Origin: Persicaria tinctoria
Taxonomy: Eukaryota; Streptophyta; Magnoliopsida; Caryophyllales; Polygonaceae
Direction: 5' to 3'
NCBI GenBank assembly: GCA_037127255.1
Contig: JBANSL010000004.1
Location: 19,475,967-19,539,966, forward strand
Length of the DNA stretch: 64,000 bases
In this document: positions 10,630 through 22,091 of the stretch, one piece after another
How the letters are laid out: the number at the start of each line of letters is the position of its first letter
Position numbering within the stretch: position 1 is the first letter of the stretch
Program-made: the position numbers and the translations under genes
Notes under the pieces: generated by a model
What the model was told of the DNA's origin: nothing
The model's input: only the letters and a program-made list of their open reading frames with translations
Databases searched by the model: none

Positions 10630-11337
10630 TTAATCAAATATGAAAACAAGCATGTACTTTATATCATTGGGAGATTTGACTCGCATATGACCACATAAAT
10701 CCATATGTAAAAGTTCAAGGGGTCTAGAAGTACTTACAACCTTTTTGGGTTTGAAAGAGCTACGTGTTTGTTTACCTCGTGTGCATGCTTTGCACATATC
10801 AATACCTTTGAAGTCCATCTCAGGTAGTCCTCTTACAAGCCCTTTGGACACAAGCTTCTGTAGTGTATATGGACTCACATGACCGAGTCTCCTGTGCCAG
10901 AGCTTTGGATCGTCCGTCAAAGCCTTTAGACAGGATAAGCTTCCTTGTGCCACTTGCTCAGCATTCACGACATAGATGTTGTTATAACGATAGACAATTA
11001 GAACTATTTCACCTGTATCTTCTCTGCGCACTAAACATCTTTTCTTGTTAAATCCAACGTCATTACCATAATCACATAGTTGAGAAATACTAAGCAAATT
11101 ATACTTCAAACAATTAACAAGATAAACATTTTTAATACAGTGGTTAGGATCACTCCCAACACTACCAATACCAACGATGTCGCACTTTCCTTTGTCACCA
11201 AGAGTGATTGTTCCTGTGGATTGCTCCTTTAGATCATGAAAGAGAGAACTCTTCCCACTCATATGCCTCGAGCATCCACTATATATAATCCATTTTTGCT
11301 CCTTCACCTTGGTGATCTCCTGCAAAACAAACATCAA
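10630..11337 (-). pseudogene. Copia protease and pre-integrase fragment with altered active site
   Basis: The start WIIYSGCSRHMSG aligns with the copia protease active site, normally W..DSGCS.HMTG; the catalytic Asp is Tyr here. The integrase zinc-binding region follows (LWHRRLGHVSPYTLQ and CKACTRGKQ, the H-H-C-C pattern). The frame stops soon after LHMDLCGHM, at the start of the integrase core, which is missing. It overlaps the gag stop by four bases in another frame. Confidence 0.88.
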
Positions 11338-13133
11338 CCTTTGTGGCTAGACCAGTGAGCAAATTTAGATCCTTTATTGGGATAAACCATATTTGGTAAA
11401 ATAGTGCCTTTGGGGACCCAAACTTGTGTTATCCGTTCTTTTCTCAAGTGAATAGGAAATGTATTGCGAATAATATGAGGATCCTTTCTTCTATAGGGGC
11501 AGGTCTCTTTTACATGTCCCTTTCTAGCACAGTGGTGACATATAGGAGAGGTTCTGCTTCCTTTGGCCTTTACAAAAGTGGTAATGTGTTGCTTCTTTAA
11601 AAACCTCGGGTTGTAACCAATACCACTTCTGTTTAAAGAACTTTGTTGCTCACCCAACATCCTATCAAGAGTGCCTTTGGATTTGGTAAAACTTATGAGG
11701 GATGTCTGTTGGTCTTGAATCTTATTATTCAGGGAGATCTTCTCGTTCTCTAAGTCATGATGCTCATTTCTTAGAGAGGAGAGATCTTGATTGAGTTCAG
11801 ATTTCTCTAAATCAAGCGTCTTGACTTTAATGTCAAGACCTGAATAAGAAGTTTCAAGACTTTGGACCCTCCTAGACAGTTCCTCAATAGTTCTTTCCTG
11901 GTCCATGGTTTTCCTGATAAGAGTGTTAGTTTGAGCAATAAGTTTCTCTTCATTGGCAATCATATTAGAAAGGAATTCCGATAATACCTCTTTTGGACTT
12001 TCCATAAGCTCTCTTACGGTTACCTCAAGTTGCTTATCATGGGATTCATCTCCTGAGGCCATACAAAGGTTGGCCTTTTCATCATCTGAGTCACCGGAGT
12101 CGGAATCACTCCAAGTTGCCACCATGGCTTTCTCATTCCATCTATCACCTTTCTTGGACTGACTCTTCGTCTTTTGAGGGCAATCTTTCACTAGATGGTC
12201 TGTTTCACCACATTCAAAACAAGACAAAGGTTTAGTCTTCTTGTCATATTTGTTGTATTGAGACTTACCTCGAAATTTAGAAGACTCTGATCCATCTTTG
12301 TTGTTGAATTGCTTCTTCATCTTGAGGATTCGAGAAAGACCCCTTTCAATGAGATCAAAGGGATCATCCTCATCATCGTCCTCATCATCAGAATCAGACA
12401 CATCTTTGGGCCCATCCTTCTTAGACTTGAGCGCCAAGTTCTTAGTGCTTGCTAGAAGTTCTCCATCGTCTTCATTGAGAATCATCTCATGTGTGATCAG
12501 CTTCCCAAGAAAGTCATCAATGGGTAGAGTGGTGAGATCTTGGGCTTCCTCTATGGTTGTTACTTTCGGACCCCATTTGTCTTTTGGGAGGCACCTCAAT
12601 ATCTTCCTCACTTTCTCAACATTCTCAAAGGTCTTGCCGAGAGAGTCAAGGTTGTTCGTGATTTCCGTGAACCGTGTGAACATGGCCTTAATGGACTCAT
12701 CAGGCTTCATTTTGAAGAGTTCATACTTTCGAAGGAAGATGCTGATCTTGGTGTCCTTCACTTGACTGGTTCCTTCGTAGGTGACGACCAACTTGTCCCA
12801 AATCTCTTTAGCTGACCTACAAGATGAAATACGGTTAAACTCATCAGTGCTAAGACCACAATAAAGTAAGTTAATAGCCCTGTAGTTTTTGGAGATGAGT
12901 TCAAGATCTGCTTGAATGTAATCAGCCTCGGTCTTCGCGACTTTGCTTCCAATAGGTCCGTCTTTCATAGGAATCTTCGGACCATTCTCTATAATGTTCC
13001 AAAGTTCTAGATCTTGATCTATAATGAACATTTTCATCAAGGATCTCCAGTGGACAAAGTTGTTTCCCACGAAGAGTGGCGGTCTAAGGGTAGACCTTCC
13101 CTGTGCAAATCCTCCGCTTGCTTCACCAGACAT
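11334..13133 (-). CDS. gag: Gag polyprotein of the Sirevirus-type copia element
   Basis: An intact 599-residue frame beginning MSGEASGGFAQG just downstream of the PBS. Residues about 15-200 form the copia gag core (NNFVHWRSLMKMFI, with SCRSAKEIWDKL). An acidic tract follows near 245-257. The first zinc knuckle CFECGETDHLVKDC is at 305-318, a predicted coiled coil at about 370-500, and a second knuckle CHHCARKGHVKETC at 532-545. Gag forms the cytoplasmic virus-like particle that packages element RNA. The coiled coil and length fit the Sirevirus branch. The intact gag beside a wrecked pol suggests the element may depend on proteins from a complete relative. Confidence 0.9.
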   Translation of the reverse strand: MSGEASGGFAQGRSTLRPPLFVGNNFVHWRSLMKMFIIDQDLELWNIIENGPKIPMKDGPIGSKVAKTEADYIQADLELISKNYRAINLLYCGLSTDEFNRISSCRSAKEIWDKLVVTYEGTSQVKDTKISIFLRKYELFKMKPDESIKAMFTRFTEITNNLDSLGKTFENVEKVRKILRCLPKDKWGPKVTTIEEAQDLTTLPIDDFLGKLITHEMILNEDDGELLASTKNLALKSKKDGPKDVSDSDDEDDDEDDPFDLIERGLSRILKMKKQFNNKDGSESSKFRGKSQYNKYDKKTKPLSCFECGETDHLVKDCPQKTKSQSKKGDRWNEKAMVATWSDSDSGDSDDEKANLCMASGDESHDKQLEVTVRELMESPKEVLSEFLSNMIANEEKLIAQTNTLIRKTMDQERTIEELSRRVQSLETSYSGLDIKVKTLDLEKSELNQDLSSLRNEHHDLENEKISLNNKIQDQQTSLISFTKSKGTLDRMLGEQQSSLNRSGIGYNPRFLKKQHITTFVKAKGSRTSPICHHCARKGHVKETCPYRRKDPHIIRNTFPIHLRKERITQVWVPKGTILPNMVYPNKGSKFAHWSSHKG

Positions 13134-13177
13134 GATCGAAAACTCACAAGATTGTTAGATCAAAAACAGTGAGTAAA

Positions 13178-13189
13178 GCTCTGATACCA
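13178..13189 (-). other. Primer binding site (initiator tRNA-Met type)
   Basis: The minus strand reads TGGTATCAGAGC, two bases from the 5' LTR end at 13192. This is the usual plant copia PBS complementary to initiator tRNA-Met. Confidence 0.93.
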
Positions 13190-13191
13190 AT

Positions 13192-14221
13192 TGAAGGTTC
13201 AATAATGTAAAACAATGTAATAAGAAATACTCTAGAAGGGGGGTTGAATAGAGTATGCCCGTTTTTCATAGATAGTCTCAAGGCTTTTGAAGCTCGTGCA
13301 AAACCCTTTGAGATTAGACTTAATCTTTTCTCTGGAAAACCTGAATCACAAATAAGTTATACAATTCGAACAAGTGCGGAAATAAGGTAAAGCAATAAGT
13401 AAAGGACGCAACGAGTTGTTAACGAGGTTCGGCACGAACTTGGCCTACGTCCCCGCCTAGGATTCTTCCACAACCCTAGGATTCAACCGGCTTTTATTGA
13501 TTCACGAGACCTAGGATCCTAGTAGCTCCCCGAGAAGCCTCTCTCCTATACAATTGCAATCTAGTCAACTCACGTTCCCTTGGAGTCCTAGACCAATCTA
13601 GAAGAGCTCCACCTCTCTATGCTATCTAGTACAATCCTCTTACACTTAGTGAATCAATCGCCTAGTGTCAACTTCCTGAGTTACAAACTCTTGAGTATAA
13701 CACTCTCTCGAAATATATCCTATAAGCTCACTGTGTATCTCTCAAATGCTTTGAAACAAAATATAAGACTCTTAAGAACAAGCAGAGAGAACACGCTGAA
13801 GAGAGAACGTAAACTTGAGGGCTGATTGTGCAATGATATTCTTGAAGTACGTCAGTCCTCTCTCTCTTCTTCATCTCCTTTATATAGTGAAGATCATCGG
13901 TGCCACTTGAGGAAGGAATCTTCTCCAACGGCTAAGAGAGGATCATGGCTTGAGCGCAATCTTCTATCTTTGGAAACTTCGGAAGCCATGATCTCGATTT
14001 GATCTTTCTCAGCTTTGAACGCTTATGGAAGGAGATATAATTCAAATAGCTTCATGAAAGGTTAGGGAATATATAATAATAATATGGAAGCATATAATAA
14101 CATAATAGAGCAGGTTTTGTATTTCGTCAACACTGTTAAAGCTCCAATACCTTTGACACAGACATACTGTCAAGGCCTTTGAAACTGATTCCGATTTCCA
14201 TCAAAGGGAGTGGAGTTATCA
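13192..14221 (-). repeat. 5' LTR of the Sirevirus-type element
   Basis: 1030 bp partner of 8129-9158 with only a handful of differences. It abuts the truncated LTR of the older copia element at 14222. Confidence 0.93.
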
Positions 14222-14324
14222 TTACTTTCCCAAATGGAAAGGCATCCCCTTTTATAGGGAGGTAAAACTTCACATGGTAAACTAGTCCATTGGACTCTTC
14301 CCCCATATAGGAGGGAACCCAACA
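14222..14324 (-). repeat. Truncated 3' LTR of the older copia element
   Basis: On the minus strand the LTR starts TGTTGGGTTCC after a purine-rich tract containing TGAGGGAGAGC (14325-14340). It is cut off at 14221/14222 by the Sirevirus-type element. Confidence 0.65.
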
Positions 14325-14447
14325 TAGCTCTCCCTCAATCCTATATGGGGGGCTCGAGCAAGCCCGCCTTTGAGCGGCATTTGATGAGTTTCTCCTTTGA
14401 CAAAGTCTTCGTCAACATATCTGATCCGTTGTCATTTGTGTGGATCT

Positions 14448-17400
14448 TCATAAGCTCAAAATCTTCATCTTCATCTTCATAAGCTCAAAATCTTCATCCT
14501 CTAGGAAGTCTCTCATCCATATCAGCTCCTTACCACCTTCAACTGCAAGCATATACTCTGCGTCTGTCGTTGAAAGAGCAACACACTTCTGCAGTCTCGA
14601 TTGCCATGAGACTACTCCCCTTGCGAATGTAATAAGATACCTAGATGTAGATCGACTCGTGTCAATATCATCTGACATGTATGCATCTGTAAAACCATCA
14701 AGCATAGGTTTTACAGGACCAAAGCACAAACACACTCTCGAAGTGCCTTTGTGATACTTGAGAATCCATTTCACAACCGCCCAATGCTCCTTTCCAGGAT
14801 TACTCATGAACCTGCTGATAACCCCAACTCCATAGGTGATGTTTGGCCTAGTGCAAACCATGACATACATCAGAATACCAATGGCTGAAGCATAAGACAC
14901 CTTCTTCATCTCATGTTTCTCTTTCTCACTTGTGGGACACTAATCAGAACTCAGCTTTATGTTCACTTCGGCGTAGTTTTTCACAAACACACAGTGGTCG
15001 GCATGTGTCTTGTGGAATTTGTGGTCGATCATACAAGACTCGAACTTCTTGTACCATTGCCGAGGCGCTTGTTTCAAACCATACAAGCTCTTTCTGAGAT
15101 GATAAACCATCTTCTCTTTTTCCTTGACTTCAAAACCTTCAGGTTGCTCCATGTAGATTTCTTCTTCCAAATCACCATGAAGGAAGGCGGTTTTCTCATC
15201 AAGCTGCTCGACCTCTAGGTCCATGCTAGCAGCCATGCATAGAACAACCCGGATGGATGACATCTTCACAGCTGGAGAGAAAATCTCATCAAAATCTACA
15301 CCCTTTTTCTACTCAAAACCCTTCACCACACCTCTGGCTTTGAACCTGGGAGGTGTACCATCTTTTCCAGACTTCAAACGAAAAACCCATTTGTTCTTGA
15401 GAGCTTTCTTGCCCTTAGGCAATTTCACCAAATCATATGTGTGATTCTGATGCAAGGAACTCATCTCATCCTGCATGGCATTATACCACTCCTTCTGATG
15501 CACATCTAACATAGCTTCCTCATAACATTCAGGCTCTCCTAAATCAATCAGCAACACATAATCGCTGGTTGAGTATCGCGAGAAAGTCTGTCTTACTCTA
15601 ATGGATCTTCTTAACTCAACTTCAGGTTGGATAAGGGGCTCCTCTTGTTGAGGTTGTGGAACTTCTGGTGGATCAACATCACCATCATCATACTCATCTT
15701 CATGTTGATTCTGAATTGAACTTCTCAGCACAACTTGAGGAGAAACGGGATCAAAGGTGACTGGAGCAAGAGAGGAAGATGCATGGCTTTGTCTTGCTAT
15801 CAAGCTTGAATCTCTGATCTCTAACAACATGAACATATGGTAGGCATCCACAGACTCTCAAATGCTGGAAGGAAACATCTCTCCCAATCCAAACCCTCTG
15901 TGGAACATCACCATCAAGAGGAACAGAAGGCGAGCGGTTGATGAGATACACAACAATCAACATTGCCTCTGCCCAATATGACTTTGGCAGCTTTGCAGTC
16001 GACAACATATTTCTGACTCTTTCTGCTATGGTTTTGTTCATCCTCTTTGCGAGCTCATTTAGTTGTGGCGTATTCGGAACTGTTTTCTCAAGCCTGATGC
16101 TCTGACTCTTGCAATACTGCTCAAATGGACCCCTGTACTCTCCACCATTATCTGATCTGACACACTTCAACATCAAACCAGTCTCTCATTCAACTCTGGC
16201 TTGGAACTCCTTGAAAACTGTCAGAACTTGATCTTTGCTTTTCAACACAAAAGCCCACAATTTTCTAGAATAGTCATCAATAATAGTGCTAAAATATTGT
16301 GCACCACCATGTGACTTGCAATCCATAGAGCACACATCAGTATGAACAAGATCTAATGCATGCTTTCTTCTAGATGGAGGTCGAGTATGAAATGCTACTC
16401 GATGTTGCTTTCTAGCTAGGCAATCAACACAAGGTTTGAGAGAAATACCTTGCATATCCGGGAGAATGTCCTTCTTGGCAAGAATTTGCAAACCCCGCTC
16501 GCTCATGTGTCCCAGCCGCTTGTGCTATAGCTCTCTGGCACCATCATCAATCACATTTGCTTCTTCTCTGCAAATCTTGGCTTGCATCACAAACATGGTA
16601 TTCTGCTTCTTTGCCCGGGCTACAATTAAGTTTCCCGTGGAGCACTTCCAAACACCGCCTTGTGTATTTTGAGCATAACCATCATCATCAAGTGTCCCAG
16701 AAGATATCAAATTCAATCTGATATCAGGAACATGGCGAACATTTCTCAAAATCAAACTGCAACTAGTGGATGTCAATAAACAAACTGTGCCCATGCCAAC
16801 AACATTGGACACGCCATCATTTCCCATCCTCACACGGCCCAAATGTCCACAAGTGTAAGACGAGAAGTACTCCTTGTGTGGAGTAATGTGATATGAAGTA
16901 GTTGAATCAACAATCCAAGTGTACTAATCACTTGCAAGATTCAAGGAACCTTCATCAGTCACCACAAACAACTCCTTGATTTCTCGACGTCTACGACTTC
17001 TCAGGTTCTTTGCCTTTGTCCCTCTTGAACTTTCGGCAATACTTTTGAATGTGACCCGGCTTCTCACAATAATAGCAAGTGTACTTGCTTCTAGACTTCG
17101 ATCCCCCTTTGGACTTGTCTCTGTTCTGCTGTTGTCGTTGCTTACTCCTTCCTCTGTTGTTCCCAGAACCCTGCATCACATTAGCCTCTGACTGTGAGGA
17201 GACACCCATCTTCTTCCTTCTAGTCTCTTCGTTCAAAAGACTAGCCTTCACACATTACATAGTCAGCTTGCCTTCAAAAGCGGAATTACTAAGTGACACG
17301 ACAAGTATATCCCAACTATCCGGCAATGAGGAGAGTAGTAGTAGAGCCTGCAACTCATCATCTAACGACATCTTCGCAGAAGCCAACTAATTCACAAAGC

Positions 17401-17707
17401 CCTGAAATGTGCTCAAATGCACAACAATGCTCTCATCATCTTTGTACTCCAATTTTACAAGTTGTCTCATCAATGACGTCTTGTTGAGGGCATTCTTTCT
17501 CTCATACATCCCTTCAAGATTATACAATAACTCATAAGCTTTCGTGTCATTGGCAATATGCTGGAGCACACTCACATCAACAAATTGTCTAATCGTAGCT
17601 ACCGCTTTTCGATTTAGAATATTCCATTCAACATCAACGACACCCGTTGGAATCTCTTTGTGCACAATCGGCTCATACAGATCTTTCACATACAAAAGAT
17701 CTTCCAT
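14448..17707 (-). pseudogene. Broken gag-pol of the older copia element
   Basis: Pieces in order: gag 17707-17387 (LEGMYERKNALNKTSLMRQL), zinc knuckle CYYCEKPGHIQKYC in 17251-16991, protease near 16900 with DSTTSYHIT instead of DSG, pre-integrase to 16506, and integrase core 16506-15751 (HTDVCSMDCKSHGGAQYF, then VRSDNGGEYRG). RT start follows at 15851-15309 (WYNAMQDEMSSLHQNHTYDLV) and RT middle at 15269-14940 (LDEKTAFLHGDLEEEIYM, then SLYGLKQAPRQWYKKF). RNase H is at 14909-14448 (MVCTRPNITYGV, ALSTTDAEYM). Between NYAE and KLSSD the segment that should hold YVDD is deleted. It resembles the Tork/TNT1-like branch. It is non-functional. Confidence 0.9.
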
Positions 17708-17791
17708 CTTTATCTTCTAATATGAGTAGTTGCTTGAATTCAACACAATCATTCCCTGAAAACTGTTATTTTCCTCCATCCTAAAACAAAA

Positions 17792-17803
17792 GCTCTGATA
17801 CCA
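17792..17803 (-). other. Primer binding site of the older copia element
   Basis: TGGTATCAGAGC on the minus strand, directly inside the LTR edge at 17807. Same tRNA-Met type as the neighbouring element. Confidence 0.88.
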
Positions 17804-17806
17804 GTC

Positions 17807-18044
17807 TGTAGTGCCAGGAAGAAGGGGATGTTAGACAAATCCCTTTAACACATACGAATCGGGATGGACAAGAATTGTAAACTAAAGAGTCAAACTCAAG
17901 AAACCCAAACCAACAAGAATTAAGAATTCGAATTCGATATGGTTTTACCAGACAATGAAAAAGGTTATAATCCCCAAAATAAAGAACGTTGAAATCATCA
18001 AACGATGGAAACAAAATGAAACCAAAGACGAGAACAAAGATCAT
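17807..18044 (-). repeat. Truncated 5' LTR of the older copia element
   Basis: Starts TGTAGTGCC on the plus strand beside the PBS and continues about 240 bp until the AT-rich repeat begins near 18045. The opposite LTR end is missing. Confidence 0.65.
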
Positions 18045-20000
18045 TATTCCTCACAATATTTTTTGAAAGCATTATTTCCATTGAAAATGTTATGTTTTTA
18101 TTATATTTGATTTATTATTCTTATTTTTATTATATCTTTATTCATCACAATTATTTCCATTTAAAATGTTATGTTTAAATTGTATATTTATTTATTTTTT
18201 ATATTATATTTTTTTATTAGGAAAAAGTTCGAGGCCAGACATACCTGGACCCTCGAAGGCCGACAAGTCGGTAGACGAAAATCGTCAAAATGAAACAGAA
18301 ATACAGAGAAGGTACAAAATACAAGCAAAAGAGCTCTACAAAGCGAAATTAAGCAAAAGAGCGCTACAAAGGGAAACTAAGCCCAACTAAATTGGAAGAG
18401 ATGCGGATGTAGACGACCAACAAAGCTAAGTGCGACCCAAAAGCAACACCGCCGGCCAGCGGTACATCTGGAGACACTTGTGGGAGGTGAAGACGAACCT
18501 CCAAGGAAACATTCTTTCGGGAAAAGGAGACGCCTCGATACACACTGCCACAACCTCAGCCTGACCCGAATCCGAACAGACATAACCTCATCAACCAAAG
18601 AAGGAAGACCAGTCCCCTAAAACGTAAAGAAACACACTACCTGAATCGAAAGGCACCAGAAGCTCTAGCGGGAAATAAACTAGCCCAACCGGGATTAATT
18701 TATTTATAGCTAACATATAATATTTAATAATTTTATATTTTTATTTAATATTATTTAAACATTTTTCTGACGGGCCACCCTTAGGCCCAAAGCAAGAGGC
18801 CTTAGGACCCAAGGAAACACAACCCAAGCCCGACAACTCGGGCAACAGGAGCCTCGAGGACCTGGAAGCCAAGGCATCCGGCAAGAAGCCAACAACACCT
18901 AGATCCGCCGAGCACTAGGGGATAAAGAAGTCTGGCGGCGCAGCCGCAGAGCAGACCTAAAGCGAGCAAGGCAGCGAAGCCCCAAGAGCCATCTACCCCG
19001 CAAGAAGATACGAAACCCCAGTGAACCGAGACAACGACATCGACCGGAGGGAGAACCAGGGCCGCGAAGAGGCTAGGCGAAAAGCCGAGGCGACGTCGGA
19101 GGGGCCTGATCCACTACACCCAGATCGGAAAAACGGACGCCGAGGAGGGTGAAGAGGAGAATTTGTAGGCGATGGGAAAGAACCTAAACAAACCGAGGGG
19201 GGAGGGCAATCATCACCAAAGGCGACGACGGAACATGCCAGAATTCGACGGAACACCGAGGAGGGGGGAAAGGGGTTCCGAAGAACCCGCTCGTCCGAAC
19301 AAAGGAAAAGGATGATTGAAAACCAGCCGGAGAACCAGAGGACACCGGGGGGGGGGGGGGGTCGACATAAATCAGCCAACATGGGCAGATCACAACCATG
19401 GCAAAAAACCCCAAATTGATTAGGGATTTCAGGGATAGATTCGCTCTGGAAAACGAGCAAAGCGAGGTGTAGTACATGGGTGAATCAGGGAAGCCGAGGC
19501 AGCCCGAGTCGCCGACACATGGGGTACGCCGAGCAGCGACGCCGGCGCACGAGAGAGACCGACGAAGCAAGGCGGGCATGCCCGAATCCTTGGACCGACG
19601 GGTTGGTTTTTAACCTCCGAAGAGGAGCTATAGGCCTCCAAAGAGAGGGTATTTGGCCTCCGAGGAGGTTGTCGGAGGTGAACCACAAACCATGGGATTT
19701 TGGTTTTCCGGCGATGGGAAAAAAGAGTGCGTTTTTGGTCCATTGGGAACTTTTTCATGACACCCTAATTTATTATATTATATCATTATTCCTCACAATT
19801 ATATTTTAAAAATATTATATTTAAAATATATATTTAATGTTGTCTTTCAATATTGTTATAAATCTAATTCTTTTTTTAAAAATATTTTTGGGTTCTCTCA
19901 ACCATTTAAATAAATAAAAATATCATAAATAAAATAAATTTTTATTGTTTTTTAAATATATATGTTTTTAAAAACTTCTTAAAAAAATATTTTACAAAAT
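18045..20000. repeat. Second copy of the AT-rich dispersed repeat, interrupted by an insertion
   Basis: 18045-18209 and 19773-20000 together match 7600-7890. The interruption is the L1-like insertion at 18210-19772. The left head with the tRNA-like boxes is missing in this copy. Confidence 0.65.
18210..19772 (-). mobile_element. L1-like retroelement insertion with poly(A) tail and 11 bp target duplication
   Basis: The minus strand ends in CCTAATAAAAAAA at the left edge, the tail type also seen at 53467 and 54050. TTATATTATAT occurs at 18199-18209 and 19773-19783 on either side, the duplication expected from target-primed insertion. The left 400 bp resembles 53470-53900. The right part is GC-rich, with open minus-strand frames (19184-19758) that resemble no known protein. 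RT or endonuclease motifs are absent, so it is non-autonomous or internally deleted. Confidence 0.65.
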
Positions 20001-20294
20001 GTTTTGATGGGAATCCCGCCATTGGATTCTCTTATGAGTTATGATAGGTATCCCAACCGGCGAAGCCTTTCAATTTCCGTAATTTACTAATTTTATAGAG
20101 CCCACTGGTTTATTAGTTTAATAATTATAAATGAAATGATGAATTCCAGGAAGTAGAATTCAATTATATCATTAATTAATAAAATATGTTTTCACATGTA
20201 TGAGCTAGTTAGCAATGCCTAGCATCATCTGAAGTGTATAGGAATACAAATATGAAGGCGCATAATGTGCAGTACTAATTCAAATAAACCAAAT
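20001..20294. other. Upstream region of the BAHD gene
   Basis: AT-rich. No clear promoter element can be assigned. An in-frame ATG at 20265 lies 30 bases before the preferred start. Confidence 0.4.
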
Positions 20295-21907
20295 ATGGGA
20301 GACGTCCAAATAAAACGGAAAACCACCGTAAAACCCGCCGGAAAAGCCCCAACTATGGGCACCATCGCCCTTACCGAGTGGGACATGATCGTCGGCAGAG
20401 GCTACGTCCCCTCCGTCTACTTATACAAGGCCGCCGCCGGGTGGACACGTTCGGCCATCATCAACACCCTCAAGGACTCGCTTGCTACGACGCTGGCCCA
20501 GTTCTACCCTCTGGCCGGGCGGATCCACCGCACCAAAGGTGGGAGGTTCGAGCTCCGGTGCGACGAGTCCACATGGGGCGTTCAGCTGGCAGAGGCCGAT
20601 ATTGGAATCCAGATGGCGGATTTGGGGGATTTCTCCGATGGGAAGAGGCTCCAGCCCCTTATCCCGGCCGTTGACTACGAGAAGCCGATGCATCAAGAGC
20701 CGCTTCTCCTGCTGCAGGTCACCTTCTTCCGCTGCGGCGGTTTGAGCTTCGGAATGACTGCTTCCCGTGCCGCTGCTGACGGTCTCGGGTCTCTTCACTT
20801 CCTCAGAGAATGGGCCAGGTAGGAATATTCAATTAATCGATCAACGAGGTTCATCGGTTCGAGTCGGACTTTGACATATGTTTTGACGCAGGGTTGCTCG
20901 TGGAGAGCAAATGGAGGAGGAGCCGGTGCACAACCGCGCTTTATTGAAGGCGGGAGAGCCGGCAAGGAGCCACAATTACCATGTAGAGGAGTCAATTCTG
21001 CCGCCACCTCCTCCAGGGATGATGATTCCATTACTGTTACCTGATCCCGGAGATGAACAACCTCGTCGGACTCCCTTGACGGAGACCACCATGTTTATGC
21101 TCCCCTTGACCAAGTTGCAGCTCGATAGCCTGAAGCAATCGGCTAACAAGGACAACTGTAGTGGCGGAATCGGTCGTTGTTACAGTCGCATCGAAGCGTT
21201 GACTGCGCACATTTGGAGGTTGGTAACACACCTTTTAAAATGTCATAGGATTACTCTCTCTACGTGGACAACCAGTCATCTCTACCTACTCTAATAACTA
21301 ATACAGTATTTTTTTTAATGTATGATGTTATTTTCATCTGTCAATTGATCGAATAAATTATAGGTGCGCCAGCAAGGCTCGAGAGCAAGGGAGCAAGAAC
21401 CTAAATTCAATAGGTGTAGCAACCGATGTCCGGAGACGAATCAACCCACCACTCCCGCCCAAGTACTTCGGCAACGCAGTGATGATGATGACGGCCACGA
21501 GCTCGTCGGAGGATCTCCAATCGAGGCCGCTAGGCTACGCGTGTTGCAGGATAAGAGGGGCGATCGAGAGGGCTACGGAGGAGTACATATGGGGAGACCT
21601 GGACTACTGGAAGTCCCAAGACGACCTCCGCGTGTGGCGTGGGATGCGCACTGCCGAAGGGCTTAACGTCAACCCGGACATCGTCGTAACCAGCTGGTTC
21701 AGGCTGCCGGTGTATGAGGTTGATTTCGGGTGGGGGAAGGAGGTCCACATGGCGCCTGCTGACCAGATCATGGAGGGCGTCTTCATGATTCTGCCCGGCC
21801 GAGACCCTGGATCCGCCCTTGTCGCTGCCTGCTTGAAACCGGGTCATGTCCCCGATTTCAAGGCCTACTTCTATGGCCAATTATCCTCTACACTATTAAA
21901 GCAATAA
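20295..21907 (+). CDS. BAHD acyltransferase (spermidine hydroxycinnamoyl transferase-like) with H-to-R change in HXXXD
   Basis: Three exons, 20295-20818, 20892-21218 and 21364-21907, with GT-AG introns. They join without a frame break (EWAR to VARG; HIWR to CASK) into 464 residues, normal for BAHD enzymes. The start MGDVQIKRK at 20295 matches family N-termini; an ATG at 20265 would add ten residues. Family signs are TLAQFYPLAGRI, FFRCGGLSFGMTAS and DFGWG (404-408). BAHD enzymes move acyl groups from CoA thioesters to alcohols or amines in the cytosol, using the His of HXXXD as general base. Here the motif reads RAAAD (158-162, Arg codon CGT at 20766-20768), one A-to-G step from CAT. The rest is intact, so this is either a recently inactivated or a repurposed copy. 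It is the only clear host gene in the window. Confidence 0.9.
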
Positions 21908-22091
21908 CATATTCTTTGTAAGCGAACTTGCCACAAGTTTAGACTAGATGAGATTTTAATTTTAATTTTTTTTTTCCTATTATCTTCTATTTTTATTCCT
22001 TGAAGAAGCTCCAAACTCAAAACTAATTAAAAAACTGCTTCTCTTTAATAGGTTGTTTGCATTCCACTTCATTATTTTTTCCCCTTTGACA

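Larger units (their letters stand above)
8129..14221 (-). mobile_element. Sirevirus-type Ty1/copia retrotransposon, internally deleted, nearly identical LTRs
   Basis: LTRs of 1030 bp (8129-9158 and 13192-14221, TG..CA on the plus strand) flank an internal region read on the minus strand: PBS, intact gag, a protease and pre-integrase fragment, then remnants of RT and RNase H. The integrase core and most of RT are missing. By eye the LTRs differ at about six positions, so the insertion is recent. The flanks CCAAT and TTACT do not match, which fits the leader stub at 8084-8128. The large gag with a coiled coil and two zinc knuckles suggests the Sirevirus (SIRE/Maximus) branch. Confidence 0.9.
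14222..18044 (-). mobile_element. Older Ty1/copia retrotransposon, heavily decayed
   Basis: On the minus strand the order is LTR piece, PBS, gag, protease, integrase, RT, RNase H, LTR piece, the copia order. Several frameshifts and stops break it, and the RT core is deleted. The left end is cut by the Sirevirus-type element and the right LTR stops at the AT-rich repeat near 18044. Confidence 0.88.

Noticed and set aside
18377..19758. Several GC-rich proline/serine-rich frames on both strands
   Set aside because: They lie in the GC-rich body of a retroelement insertion, overlap on both strands and show no domains.
20265..20294. Upstream ATG as the BAHD start
   Set aside because: The ten added residues are Ser/Asn-rich and unlike family N-termini; MGDVQIK at 20295 fits better.
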